Shown here one piece after another: positions 32,744 to 44,019 of a stretch of 64,000 nucleotides of DNA. The position numbers and the translations under genes were made by a program. Numbering within the stretch: position 1 is the stretch's first letter; each line of letters begins with the position of its first letter. The DNA is from Puccinellia tenuiflora. Taxonomy: Eukaryota > Streptophyta > Magnoliopsida > Poales > Poaceae. Where the stretch lies: the NCBI GenBank assembly GCA_012064385.1, contig QRDG01000140.1, positions 2,202,921 through 2,266,920 on the forward strand. Reading direction: 5' to 3'. The notes beneath the pieces were generated by a model. It saw only the letters and a program-made list of their open reading frames with translations, searched no databases and was not told where the DNA came from.

Positions 32744-35700
32744 ATGGACCACCTCCGCCATCCCATCCTCTATCCACCCCCTGGCCATCCTCATTACGTT
32801 CCACCGTCGTCGATAGTTGCTTCCAGCTCAAATCCTCCCCCACGTCAACGGCGGCGACCTACATACGGATCTGCGAAGGGCGGCGCAAATCCAACGTTTA
32901 TGGACGGATTTCTGCATGATCTGATCAATTCATCGACTGTTTTCGATGCGGATCCAGAGACTGAGCAACCCGCAGCTTCGGTAAGTTTGAAATTTTGCTA
33001 CTGAAAATTATAGCTCCTTGGGTGCAGCAAATCCGTCCTTGATTTCTGCCTTCCTGGATTTGTAGCAACTTGTGTGTTTTCCTGCTTGACATCGTAAGTA
33101 TCATTGATCATTGTGTGTAGCAAAAACTTGTAGGTTAGCAGAAAATTCAGTAGTAAAAAAATTCAGTTGAACAAAAAATTCAGTAGCAAAAAATTCAGAA
33201 ATCGTTGTAGCATTTCCAGTTTGCAGCACCTACTCAGATGTGTTGTAGCAACTTCCTCTCATAGAACATGAACTTGGGATTTGCTGCATGGAACACTTGT
33301 TGCTTCATGGTTACCAAAAATTTTATGCTTGAACTCAAAATTGCTCCGTTGGTAAATAACGAACTAATGCTTGGTAAAAAAATGTGATTGATTTGCAGGA
33401 ATTTGTTGCGGATAGCATTCTATGAGGGTTTGACCTAAACCAGCCTGGTCATGCAGAAAGTTTTTGTGATTATGTGCAGCCTGATAATGGTCCAAATAAT
33501 TTTGCTGACGGACCACAAAGTGCAACAAGTGCTACTGCTCCAGTTGCTGCTGAAGAAAGTGGCGAAGAGGTTTGCTCCCAACCAGTAGTTCCATTTGTTG
33601 GCATGACATTTCACTCCCTTGAGGAAGCACAAATAGTTTACAACGACTATGCATGGAAAATGGGTTTTGAAACTCACATTGGGAACACCAAGTACAGCCA
33701 AGCCAGAAATGCACCAAAAGACACAGTCCTTAGCAGGCTTTTTGAGTGTGTGCATATAGGAAGACCTGCTGCTGAAAAACATGCTGCTGGAAGCAAATCT
33801 TCTATTGCTGCGATGGTGGAAGAAGCAACAGTTGACATGAGCGCCTATGCTGGACAGAAGTCTCGCAGCAAGCAAGCAAGCTGGTGTGCACAAGGATGCT
33901 CCTGACTCGAGATAGCGCAACAAGTTGCTCCATCATGATTGCAAGGCTAGGATGCTTGTGGGGAGGCGGAAGGTGTTTGGACTGTGAGTGTTTTCATCGA
34001 GGAGCATACACATCCGTTGGTGCAGCAAGTTGGACATCGCCGGTACTACCGATCACATAGGAAGGTGCCGGAGGAGGATTTTCAGTTTATGCAGACATTG
34101 CACAATCAAAACATAACCACAGCAAAAATCATGGGTTGCCTAGGAAGTGTGCATGGAGGTGACCCCAGATGTCTAGGTTATGTGAAGAAGGATGTTTCAA
34201 ACATCAGGAGCATGCTGCGAGAAGAAGTCACGCTGCGAGATATGAGCATGACCATGGAGTATTTCAAGCAGCGGCAGGTCGAGTGCCCCAGTTTCTACTA
34301 TGCTTCACAGGTAGACGCAAACAACGCTGTGAGAGCTCTGTTTTGGGTGGATGGTAGGACACGAGCTATGTATACCAAGTACAAGGACTGCGTGTTCTTT
34401 GACACCACGTTCTGTACCAATCGATACAGCATGCCTTTTGCTCCAATAGTTGGCATAAACAACCACACCCACACTATTGTATTGGGGCGTGCTTTGCTAC
34501 CAGATGAGAAAGCTGAGACATTCAAGTGGGTCTTCGAGAAATGGATGGAAGCAATGGGTGGGGAGCACCCAGAGCATATAATGACTGATCAGTGCAACAA
34601 AATTGCCGCAGCAATAAAAGAAGTTTTCAAAAATTCAGTACACCGGGCCTGCGTCTTCCATGTACTGCGCTCTGCAAAAACGAAACTTGGGCCGCTGCTG
34701 AGAGAGGGTAACCCGTTCGCTGATGCTTTCTATGCATGCATATATGGCACAGACACTGTTGAGGAATTTGAGATTTGCTGGCAGCAAATGCTTCAGAATT
34801 TTGCTCTTTTCAAGAACAAACACCTGCAAAACATGTGGAAAGCTAGGGCTACATGGGCTCCGGTGTATTTCAGGAAATGCTTCTTCCCGTTTACAAGCAC
34901 GACAGGGAGATCAGAAGGTCTGAATTCGTACTTCAAGTCGTTGATCACGCCTAGTGACTCAGTTTGGACCTTTGTGCAGCAATATGAGTTGTGCCAGAAC
35001 CTGATGCTTGATCATGAGGACAACTCAGGGTTTGTAATGGAGGCTACAACAACGGCATTGTGGGGGAGGTGAGGATCTATGTAGCACTAATTCCTTCTGT
35101 AGCAACTGATTTTCTTTAAATGTAGCATAGTAGAAACTGTATTGAAGCAACTTTATTAATGTATTGTAGCAATAGTGTAAGATAAAAAAAATTGCCGTGT
35201 CCTTGTAGCATTGAATCCTACCTGATGTAGAACCTGCTGACATCTGTTGTTACATTTCCAAAATGCAGCTACCCGATTGAGCAACAGGCAGTTGCATTCT
35301 ACACAAGGGAAGTCTTCGAGAGGTTCCAAAAAATGGTTGTTGCGTCAACCAAGTTCTATCCGCTGCGAGGAGAAGAAGATTCCCTGTGCTACGATCTTGT
35401 TCCCAACCCCGGAATTGAAATGAAAACATATCGGGTTTGAGTGGTGGTTGAGGATGGGCTGTATTCGTGTGGCTACAATGCATTTGAGATGTGTGGTCTG
35501 ATCTGCCCACAAATCATCCGTGTGATGGTGCACATGAATGTCCAGGTCATACCGGAGAGATACATGCTGTGACGTTGGTCTGCTGCAGCGACAACGCCAT
35601 CACCAGAACCTAGTACAAACACCATCAGGTTTGGTGTCCCTCCCACAAGCACGCTGAAGTACAATTCGTTATGCAGGAAAATGAATGCTCTTGCATCCAA

Positions 35701-36223
35701 TGCATGCTTTGCTGATGCTACATATGAAGTGGTGTCTGAGATGGTTGCTGAAGCAGCTAAGCGTGTTGCTACGATTACGAGAGCATTGACTGAAGCAGCT
35801 AAACAAACGCTGCAAGATCCAGGAACCAATAATGCTGCCACAAATGAGGCTGAGGGGAAAGCACATCAATGGACACAAGCACATCAGACACAATGTTACC
35901 AAGGTGTTGAAAACAAAAATAATGTACCTGGTGGTAGCAATCTGAGAAACCCTGCAAGGGTAAAGCCTGCTGGTCGTCCAACTTTGAAGGAGCAAAGGCG
36001 GAAGCCTTTGATCGAGCTACGCCAGGAGGCTACAGCAAAGAAAAGGAAGAAGGCTAATGAACCAAATACAGATAAGAAGGTGCCAAAAGAACCTAGGAAG
36101 AAAAGGGTGAAGAGATGCCCATTTTGCAATGAGGAGGGGCATGCAGTCCAAGATTGAAAATACTTCAAGTCCAAGCAGGCAAGGGATGCTGAGTTGGCAG
36201 CAGGAGCTGAGTTGAGGCTGTAG
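32744..36223 (+). pseudogene. FAR1/MURA-type Mutator transposase, broken
   Basis: Proposed exons are 32744-32980 (starting MDHLRHPILYPPPG, donor GTAAGT at 32981), 33399-35068 (acceptor TTTGCAG) and 35269-36223 (acceptor AAATGCAG). The protein has a FAR1-like DNA-binding region (about 33600-33980), a MULE DDE transposase domain (34350-34950, with VFFDTTFCTNRYSMPFAP, IMTDQCNKIAAAI and a CVFHVL region), a degenerate SWIM zinc finger (SCGYNAFEMCGLICPQIIRV near 35470) and a C-terminal CCHC-like knuckle (CPFCNEEGHAVQD). Breaks are TGA near 33422, TAG near 33913, a frameshift near 33970, and TGAs near 35438, 35571 and 36155. The SWIM motif has lost its second C and the H. It would cut and paste the element; it is now inactive unless read through. 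Confidence 0.85.
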
Positions 36224-36900
36224 ATGCTATATATAATTGCTACATACATTCTTATGTAACTAAAAAATGCACTTGGTTTTGTTGAAGGAGCACATGGTAC
36301 TACCTTGTATATGGTTTCTGGTTCTGCTGTAGCTTTTGAGACTATGAATACAAATATAAATTCTATTTTGCTTGGAAAAGAATATTTGTTGTCTGAAAAA
36401 AGGAATGTAGCAAGCATCTTTACCTGTTGTAGCAATTGTTTTTGCCTAAATGAGCAAATAAATTATTCAAATGTAGCAAACTTATTTTATTGTTGATCCA
36501 TAATTTAATTACCCCCATAAAAAATCAGGTAAATAGTTGTGCAGCAACCCATCATCTAGTGTTGATGCATAAAAAATGTTTTTATGCAGCAAACATTATC
36601 TTGCTGATGGTGGGGTACGGTTGTAGCAAACTAGAAGCAGTTACACCGCATACTGATATTTCAATTTCAGCAATATCGTTACCCAGATGCAGCAAAACGG
36701 CATATGAAAACTGAAGCCAAAAAAGACCATCCTCTATACTTGTTTTCTCCAGGAGACAATTACATAAGTTCGTCCAGGTAAGTAACTAACAAAAAGGTCA
36801 TGTCATAATCGAACCAGGTTACATAGGCAGCAAACTTTGACATGTTTTGCTAAAATAAAGTGCAGATAGAATCTATACAGCTATCTAAAAACACAGGTTC

Positions 36901-37295
36901 CTATTCAGGAACCAAGTCCTCCTCCATAATCTTGACAAGGTCATCCTTGTTCTCCCTGCTGTCAATGAGCTTTGTTGCAGCCATCATGCGGTAGTGTGGG
37001 ATTGCATCAACATCAAAGTCCATCATCACCTTCGCGTTGACGTGTTTCATGTACAGCATTGAGAAGAACCCACAATCATAGCTGTGCAGCAAAAAGCAAA
37101 AAAAAGATTGAGAAATAAATGTAATAACAGTAAAAACTCAAATACAAAAAATTACACAATTGTTGTGCAGCAAAAAATAAAAAATAAAGCTTACAACGTT
37201 TTTTGCTTTGGGTGGGGAGGGGTGATATGCGTGAAGCGTGACCAGTCAATGCTGGAGCAATTTGAAGCAGTAGCTAGGGCCACAAAGTTCTTAAA
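36901..37295 (-). pseudogene. C-terminal remnant of a Ulp1-like (C48) cysteine protease
   Basis: Two exons are recognisable on the minus strand. The first, 37295-37195, ends in PKQKT, with a donor GTAAGC. The second, 37083-36901, follows an acceptor GCTGCACAG and reads YDCGFFSMLYMKH..., then IPHYRMMAATKLIDS, and stops at TAG 36901-36903. The DCGFF segment holds the catalytic cysteine of Ulp1/SENP proteases; the His and Asp parts further upstream are not found. Ulp1-like domains are known cargo of plant Mutator-like elements. It converges on the transposase gene within the same element. Confidence 0.72.
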
Positions 37296-38395
37296 CTATG
37301 GAAGCAAAAAGATGTGCACATGTTAGATACAAAAGAAACAAACTGTGCAGTCCTGTGAACATTCCTAAGAAGAGATAAAAATGTGCTTTGTGGCAATTCA
37401 GATTATGAGAAAAATGCAAAAAATCAATTGCTGCACACACAGAAGCTGAGGAAGCCTAATAATAGCAAAACAACAACAGAACTATACAAATGGCAACTAC
37501 TTATACAACAACAAAAAACAACAGAACTATAATGGAACAGCAACAAATAGACATTAAAATAGCAGAAAAACATAAACAGATGGTATATGGGGGCCTAATA
37601 ACTCATGGAAATTACCAACATTACAGAAAAATAAAATTACTCGTGTGAATTAGCAACATATAGCAACAATTGCAACAAAAAATGCACACCATGTCGCAAA
37701 AAAATAATACATACGCAGCAAATTCATGATCAGTTCATGGTTACATCATGGAATCTAATAAAAAAATGAATAGCTGTGGAAGCCTCAGCAACATGGGATG
37801 AACTAAACCTCAATTTGGGGGGAAACTAGCATCAACAACAACGAAAAATAGGAACATTAAATAGCTCGCGGCATTGGGGAAGAAACACATACCGCCATTT
37901 GTTGGACACACTTGGAAATCCCTAATACTGCGGTCAAATCGGCCGTCGAAGAAGATCTGGGTCGCCTAAAACCCTAGAAACACGAACACCGGATTCAGAC
38001 ACAACTGCTTGATAATAAACAACCATGGATTGGAAGAGCGGGGGTTCGAAAGAGGACGAGGAACTCACAGGGGAACGAGGGCGTGGCCGTCGAATTAGCA
38101 GGGACGGGACACGAAGACGACACGACGGCGCGCGTGTCGTTCCCGCGCCGTTGAGCGGCGGTGAAGCAGGAGGAGAGCACGAACGGGGGAGGAGCGCGGT
38201 AGTAGCAGCAGAGAGAGGGGAGGATCAGTAGCGCCGCAGCCGAACAACGGTAGCACGCGGGTGCGTCCGTTGCGGCGGCGCCTTCGAGAGCTTCACACGT
38301 CGCCGTTATGCGGAGGACGGAAATGGCAACTCCCGTTGGTAGCAAAAAAGTGTGGTTAGAAAAAGGGACATAAATGTGGGCAACGTGGACGCTTG
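37296..38395. other. Right part of the Mutator-like element, non-coding
   Basis: A-rich stretch with repeated CAACA/GCAGCAA words, then a GC-rich segment at 38030-38330. Possible upstream Ulp1 exons are not recognisable. Confidence 0.4.
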
Positions 38396-38490
38396 ATAGC
38401 CGTGCGATGCGAGTAGATCGGACGGCGCGCGAGGGGGAGGACGGGAGCGTGAGATCCCCCGGGTGATTACAAGACTTTTCCTTTTTTTTT

Positions 38491-38874
38491 CCCCGATACC
38501 TCTTCTATACAGGGGTGACGCACTGACGCCGTGACGGCGATTGCTTGCAACACTCCGATCCGAATATTGAGTTTCGTACGAATACATGAATACAGATGGT
38601 GGAGAAGATCTTATAGAACGCCATTGAAAGTCGACTGAAAATTTCCTAATATTTTTAAGTCAACTGAAATAGTTCTAATCATCTTTAGAGCTCGAACAGA
38701 CCATATTGATTTCCAATTCTTCGTATCCCTCGCTTGATCAAAATGAATATCGTTGCCGCCGATACCCTGGCAATAGAAGAAATGAGTCATCGCCAGATTA
38801 TATGCTGATCCGTCCATACACGACCAATAGGCTAATCTTCTCCTCATGTCTACTTATAGGAGTTCGAAGGATTG
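38491..38874. other. Short spacer, no gene recognised
   Basis: A 78-codon frame on the minus strand (38847-38611) has no family I recognise; nothing else stands out. Confidence 0.3.
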
Positions 38875-38882
38875 CCTGAGCT

Positions 38883-39415
38883 TAGGGCTGGGCATATTTC
38901 CCGATCCCGAATCCCAAAACCCAAATTTCCCGATCCCGATCCCGAAAATCCCGATTAACTTCTCGGGTAGCTATTCTAGAATCCCAAAATTATTTTGGGA
39001 AATTTGGGAATGTAGTGTTGAATCCCAAAAATACCATATATCCCGAAAAAATAAAAAGCCCAAGGCTCAGGTGCAAAACGCTAGTCTTTTTCAGCCCAGC
39101 CGAAGCCCATGTACGCTATGTCCGGCGAATTCGTGACTAGGCCCGGTCTTTTTCCCGTAGTGGCCCAGCAAGCCAGCAAAACCCCTAGTCCCTCGTGCAC
39201 ACCCCACCCCACTCGCCCAGCAAGCCGAAGCCCATGTACGCTAAGGTCTGAACTTCGGGAAATTCGGGATTTCCTTATCCTGAATTTCCCGAATCCCGAA
39301 TTTTCGGGAATCAAATTTTCTCATGTAAAATCGGGAGTCAATTTTTGATTCCCGAACCTTTTTTTCCCGAATTTCCCGTCCCGAAATTTCGGGAAATCCC
39401 GAATGCCCACCCTGA
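38883..39415. mobile_element. Non-autonomous hAT element, target duplication CCTGAGCT
   Basis: The left end TAGGGCTGGGCAT and inverted right end TCAGGGTGGGCAT form imperfect inverted repeats. CCTGAGCT flanks both sides (38875-38882 and 39416-39423), an 8-bp duplication typical of hAT. The 533-bp body is packed near both ends with TTCCCGA/TCGGGAA and AATCCC words on both strands, so the DNA can fold extensively. No coding region. Confidence 0.88.
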
Positions 39416-40627
39416 CCTGAGCTAGATCCTCTTGAAAGTGCATGGTTGCCCGATGTGTGGTTTTGATAATTAATGAAAATCTCTATGGACTAATGTTTGT
39501 ATGGAGCTACTTGTAGGTTGTGTCCATATGTGTTGCTTGATCTCCATATGTTGGAGTCAAGGCTAAGGGGAGAAGATTATATGTTGATCAAGGCTAAGTG
39601 CAAGTTGATCAACACACAAGACTAGTGATGTTGTGTGGTGCAAGTTCAAGATGATCAACATGAAGATATCACATGCTTGAAGCTTGCCATCCACTTGAAG
39701 ACAATGGCCATGTGAATATTTGCCGAAGAAGGGGTTCTCCTATATTGGTGTATGGGGGAGCAACATGTGAGTCTTCACCAAGCGAAGCGCAAACGAGAAA
39801 GGTGGTCCATCTTGATAAGGCCAAGATCGTCATCATCTAGCTCAAGTGGATTATGCGCAAGGCAAAGGTATTATCTTGATAGGCTTTCTATTTTACCGGT
39901 CTCGTGTTGTTAGTTGAGAGACCAGGTTATAGGATAGATAGCCGTACTATCAAGAGGGGCTCTCGACCGAGTATCTTGATCGTATCATTCGTGGAGAGCT
40001 CAAACCTTTGCATCCTTGCAATCATCTTTATTGTTTATTATTTGGATTTTATCCATGTGAGAATTTAGAGCTTGTGTTCATCTCCATACCAAGCTCTAGT
40101 TCATCAAAAACGGATTTCATATGCATATCTTGTTGCGTTTTTTATGTTGGAGGTTTTACGGGCTTATCCTTTCTAGAGAGGTCAAAATCTATCCTTGTGG
40201 TTTCCTCCTCACATGATGGACTATGATGTGTATATGCATGATCTTGTAGGGCTTGTGATTATCTTCGAAACAAGCTCAAGATCATAGAAAACGGAGTCTT
40301 GATGAAAAACTTGTTGGCTTATGATGTTGGAGGATTTACCGGTTATTCTTTTTTAGAGAAGGTTTACCTTTCTACATTTGGTTTTATTCTTATTGTACTA
40401 TGATGTTTCTCTCTATAATCTTGGAGTGCTCGTTGTGGTAATTCCAACGAGCCCAAGAACAACGAAAACGGAGTCTGGATGATCAAGATATGTTCGTTTT
40501 CGTGTTGTTTTACTCTCGTGGTGGTCTGCCAATCTAGCCTCGGTTGTTGGCAAGGCTGGGCCAAGGCCGGCCGTCTCGGCTGCCATGCCAGCCTCCTACG
40601 CTCTCAAGACTGGGCCAAGGCCGGGCC

Positions 40628-41076
40628 TGATGTAGCCCCACATGCGGACAACACCATGGCCAACACGCCAAATGGCCCAATGACAAGGTCAAGGGTCAAG
40701 GCACTCCATGAAAAGGTGACCTCGCTCTTCTCGAAGTGTGATCTCGATATCCCTTTGAATGGTTTGCTACTTCATGCCGGTACCTTGTGCATACTCAGGA
40801 TCCACCTTGATGACGACCTACAATGGAGTAGAGAAGATGAGCAAGAGAAGGTCCAGATGATGGAGAAGATGACCAAGAGAAGATCCAAGAAGATGGTCAA
40901 GGAGAAGAAGAAGAAGAAGAAGAAGAAGAAGAAGAAGAAGGAGGAGGATGCGGAGCCACACTGGCCGGACCCCAGCCCGTCCTAGGCCGGCTCCTAGGCC
41001 GGCCACGTGCCAGAGGCAGCCGGCCTCCAGCCCGGCCTAGGCCGGCTCCCAGGCCGGCCACAAGCCAGAGCCAGCC
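40628..41076 (+). repeat. 5' LTR of the gypsy element, 3' part deleted
   Basis: Matches 44012-44430 of the right LTR, including the AAGAAG run and GGCCGG array; identity stops at 41076. It has a longer AAG run (about 40906-40940) than the right LTR. Confidence 0.85.
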
Positions 41077-41407
41077 TGGGAGCGAGAGATGCGAGCATGT
41101 TTTGTGGGAACAAGTACAAATAATTCGTGAGGAGAACGATGAGGCACCTATTGATTCTTGGGAAGACATGAAGCGAGAGATGCGAGCACGTTTTGTACCA
41201 ATTCACTGTACACGCGACCTCTTCAAGAAGCTACAAGAACTCAAGCAAGGCATCAAGTCCGTCGACGAGTATTTCAAAGAAATGGAAACATCCATGATGC
41301 GTGCAAGTGTCGAAGAATCCGAAGAGCAAACAATGGCGTGCTTCATGAACGGCCTCAACTACCCCATCAAGAGGATCGTCGAGTTCCAACCTTACACTTC
41401 CCAATAG
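41077..41407 (+). pseudogene. gag remnant of the gypsy element
   Basis: A retrotransposon gag segment (SWEDMKREMRARFVP, LKQGIKSVDEYFKEME, NGLNYPIKRIVE) is joined to the truncated LTR on its left and ends at TAG 41405-41407 on its right. The zinc knuckle and protease that should follow are deleted. Confidence 0.8.
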
Positions 41408-44019
41408 AGCTCCCTCCCGGACTTCCTCCTCTACGTGGGATTGAGCATCGCATCGACCTCATTCCCGGTGCCTCTCTTCCCAATAGAGCGCCATACCGCA
41501 CCAACCCCGAGGAGACAGAGGAGATTGAGCGGCAAATTCAAGACCTCCTGGCCAAGGGACATGTGCGTGAAAGTTTGAGTCTGTGCGCCGTACCGGTCAT
41601 CCTCGTCCCCAAGCAAGACGACACTTTGCGCATGGACTGCCGTCCCATCAACAATATCACGGTGAGGTATCGACATCCCATTCCCCGCCTTGACGACATG
41701 TTAGATGAGCTTAGTGGTGCCACTATTTTCTCCAAGATCGATTTGAAAAGTGGCTACCACCAAATCCGTATGCATGAAGGAGATGAATGGAAAACGGATT
41801 TCAAAACTAAACTTGGTCTTTATGAATGGCTTGTGATGCCCTTTGGCCTTTCTAATGCTCCTTCCACTTTTATGCGCCTTATGAATCACGTCGTGCGCAC
41901 CTTCATTGGCAAGTTCGTGGTTGTTTACTTCGATGACATCCTTGTTTATAGCAAATCTTTGCATGAACATGTCAACCATGTGAAACAAGTTTTGTTGGAC
42001 CTTCGTGATGCTTTGCTTTTTGCCAACCTAAAGAAATGCACCTTCTGCACCGACAAGCTTGTGTTTTTGGGTTATGTGGTTTCTTCCAAAGGGATTGAAG
42101 TTGACACCTCTAAGATTGAGGCAATCACAAATTGGCCACCACCAACTAACCTTGCTCAACTTCGTAGCGCCCTTGGACTCTTTGGGTTTTACCGTCGATT
42201 TGTGAAAGATTTTAGCACAATTGCTTGCCCTCTAAATGAGCTTACCAAAACGAATGTACCCTTAATTTGGGGCAAGGCTCAAGAATCGGCTTTCAATGAA
42301 CTCAAGAAGAGATTGACCGAAGCTCCTTTACTTGCTTTGCCGTATTTCTCGAAAACTTTTGAACTTGAATGTGATGCTAGTGGCCTTGGCATCGGCGGTG
42401 TCCTCACGCAATGTGGACGTCCCGCAGCCTACTATAGGAGAAACTAGATGGTGCTCGCCTAAACTACCCAATTTACGACAAGGAACTATATGCCTTAGTC
42501 CGTGTTTTGGAAGTTTGGCAACACTACCTTTGGCCAAAAGAGTTTATTATCCATTCCGATCACGAATCTTTGAAATATTTAAAAACCCAAGCCAATTTGA
42601 ACAAAAGACATGCAAAATGGGTGGAATTCATTGAGTCTTTTTCCTATGTCATGAAATACAAGAAAGACAAGGACAATATAGTCGCGGATGCTCTTTCCCG
42701 CAAGATGATTTTACTTACCAAGCTTGAAATCAATGTTCTAGGCCTTGATGAGATTAAAGATCTCTATGCCTCTGACCCTACTTTTGGTCCTATTTTTGCA
42801 AAGTGCTCATGTGACAAAGGTTTCGATGATTTCTATTTGCACAAGGGTTTTTTTGTTTAAAGCTAACAAAATTTGTGTCCCCGAGTCTTCGCTTTGCTTG
42901 TTGCTTTTGAAGGAATCACATGAAGGCGGCCTCATGGGACATTTCGAACGGGACAAGACCTATGCAATGCTTTCAACACATTACTATTGGCCACGAATGA
43001 AGCGGGGCGTGGAACGCCTTGTGCTTCGATGCCCAACATGTCTCAAAGCTAAGTCTACATCCAACCCTCATGGTCTTTATGTTCCACTTCCCATTCCATA
43101 TGCCCCATGGACCGACCTTAGCATGGACTTTGTGTTAGGGCTACCACGAACTAAAAATGGCAAAGATTCCATATTTGTTGTTGTTGATCGTTTCTCTAAA
43201 ATGGCACATTTCATTCCTTGCAACAAGACCAACGATGCTTCACATATTGCAACTTTGTTCTTTAGGAAAATCGTTCGTCTACATGGAGTGCCGAAGACCA
43301 TCGTTTCTGACCGAGACGTCAAGTTCACAAGCTACTTTTGGAAGGCATTGATGGACAAGCTAGGAGTCAAGCTCCTCTTCTCCACCGCTTACCGCCCACA
43401 AACCGATGGCCAAACCAAGGTGGTGAATCGAATCTTATCAACTCTCCTTCGAGCACTAATCAAGCCAAACCTCAAAGGTTGGGAGGAATGCATACCGCAC
43501 GCCGAGTTCGCCTACAACGGTGCCTCGCACCGGGCAACCAAGCAAAGTCCGTTTGAGGTTTTTTATGGGTTCAACCCCAACACCTCCCTAGACATCCTCC
43601 CACTTCCTCTCCATGAGCGCACCAACATGGACTTCGACAAAATAGCTGACTACATGAAGACACTACATGAGTCTACTCGAGCAACTCTAGAGGAGCACAC
43701 CAAGTGCCAAGCTGCCAAGATCAACAAGTTGAAGAAGCCCATGATATTCGAAGAAAGAGATCTTATGTGGCTACACCTCCGCAAGGACCGTTTCCCGGAT
43801 GAAAGAAAATCAAAGCTTGCTCCTCGCGGTGACGGGCCTTTCAAAGTGCTCAAGCGCATCAATGAAAACGCCTACAAGATCGACATCCCAACCTCCAAGT
43901 ACTTGGTTCATGACACGTTCAATGTCACCGACACCTATCCCCTTTCCACGGATATCCAAGTGTTCAAGATGATGACGAGTCGAGGACGACTCTTTCCGAA
44001 GGGGGGGGAGATGATGTAG
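41408..44019 (+). pseudogene. pol of the gypsy element (RT, RNase H, integrase), broken
   Basis: Reverse transcriptase is well preserved (DLKSGYHQIRM, LVMPFGLSNAPSTFM, YFDD at 41926-41937). RNase H follows (FELECDASGLGIGG, IHSDHESLKYL, VADALSR). Integrase has the HHCC zinc region (CPTCLKAKS) and catalytic residues (MDFVLGLP, VSDRDVKF, YRPQTDGQT). The N-terminal protease is deleted. Two frameshifts remain, a lost base near 42436 and a gained T near 42850. The final frame ends at TAG 44017-44019 inside the right LTR. I see no obvious chromodomain after the integrase core, but did not test this formally. Confidence 0.92.

Larger units (their letters stand above)
32477..38481 (+). mobile_element. 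Mutator-like element carrying FAR1-type transposase and Ulp1-like remnants
   Basis: The ends show long, poor inverted repeats. Left GGACGGGACTAGG...CCCGGAGGATCT and inverted right GGAAAAGTCTTG...CCCGGGGGATCT continue for roughly 90 bp with shared CCGTCCG and ACGG words. Both outer edges meet T runs, and a 9-bp T duplication (32468-32476 and 38482-38490) would fit the 9-bp target duplications of Mutator elements, though T runs are weak evidence. Inside are a transposase gene on plus, the end of a Ulp1-like gene on minus, and many GTAGCAA/GCAGCAA words found from 32606 to 38338. The boundaries are therefore reasonable but not proven. Confidence 0.7.

Noticed and set aside
38611..38847. 78-codon minus-strand frame
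   Set aside because: No recognisable family or conserved motif; too short to support alone.
40479..40985. 168-codon frame ending in a lysine run
   Set aside because: It crosses the border between two different elements and its lysine run is the AAG repeat of the gypsy LTR.
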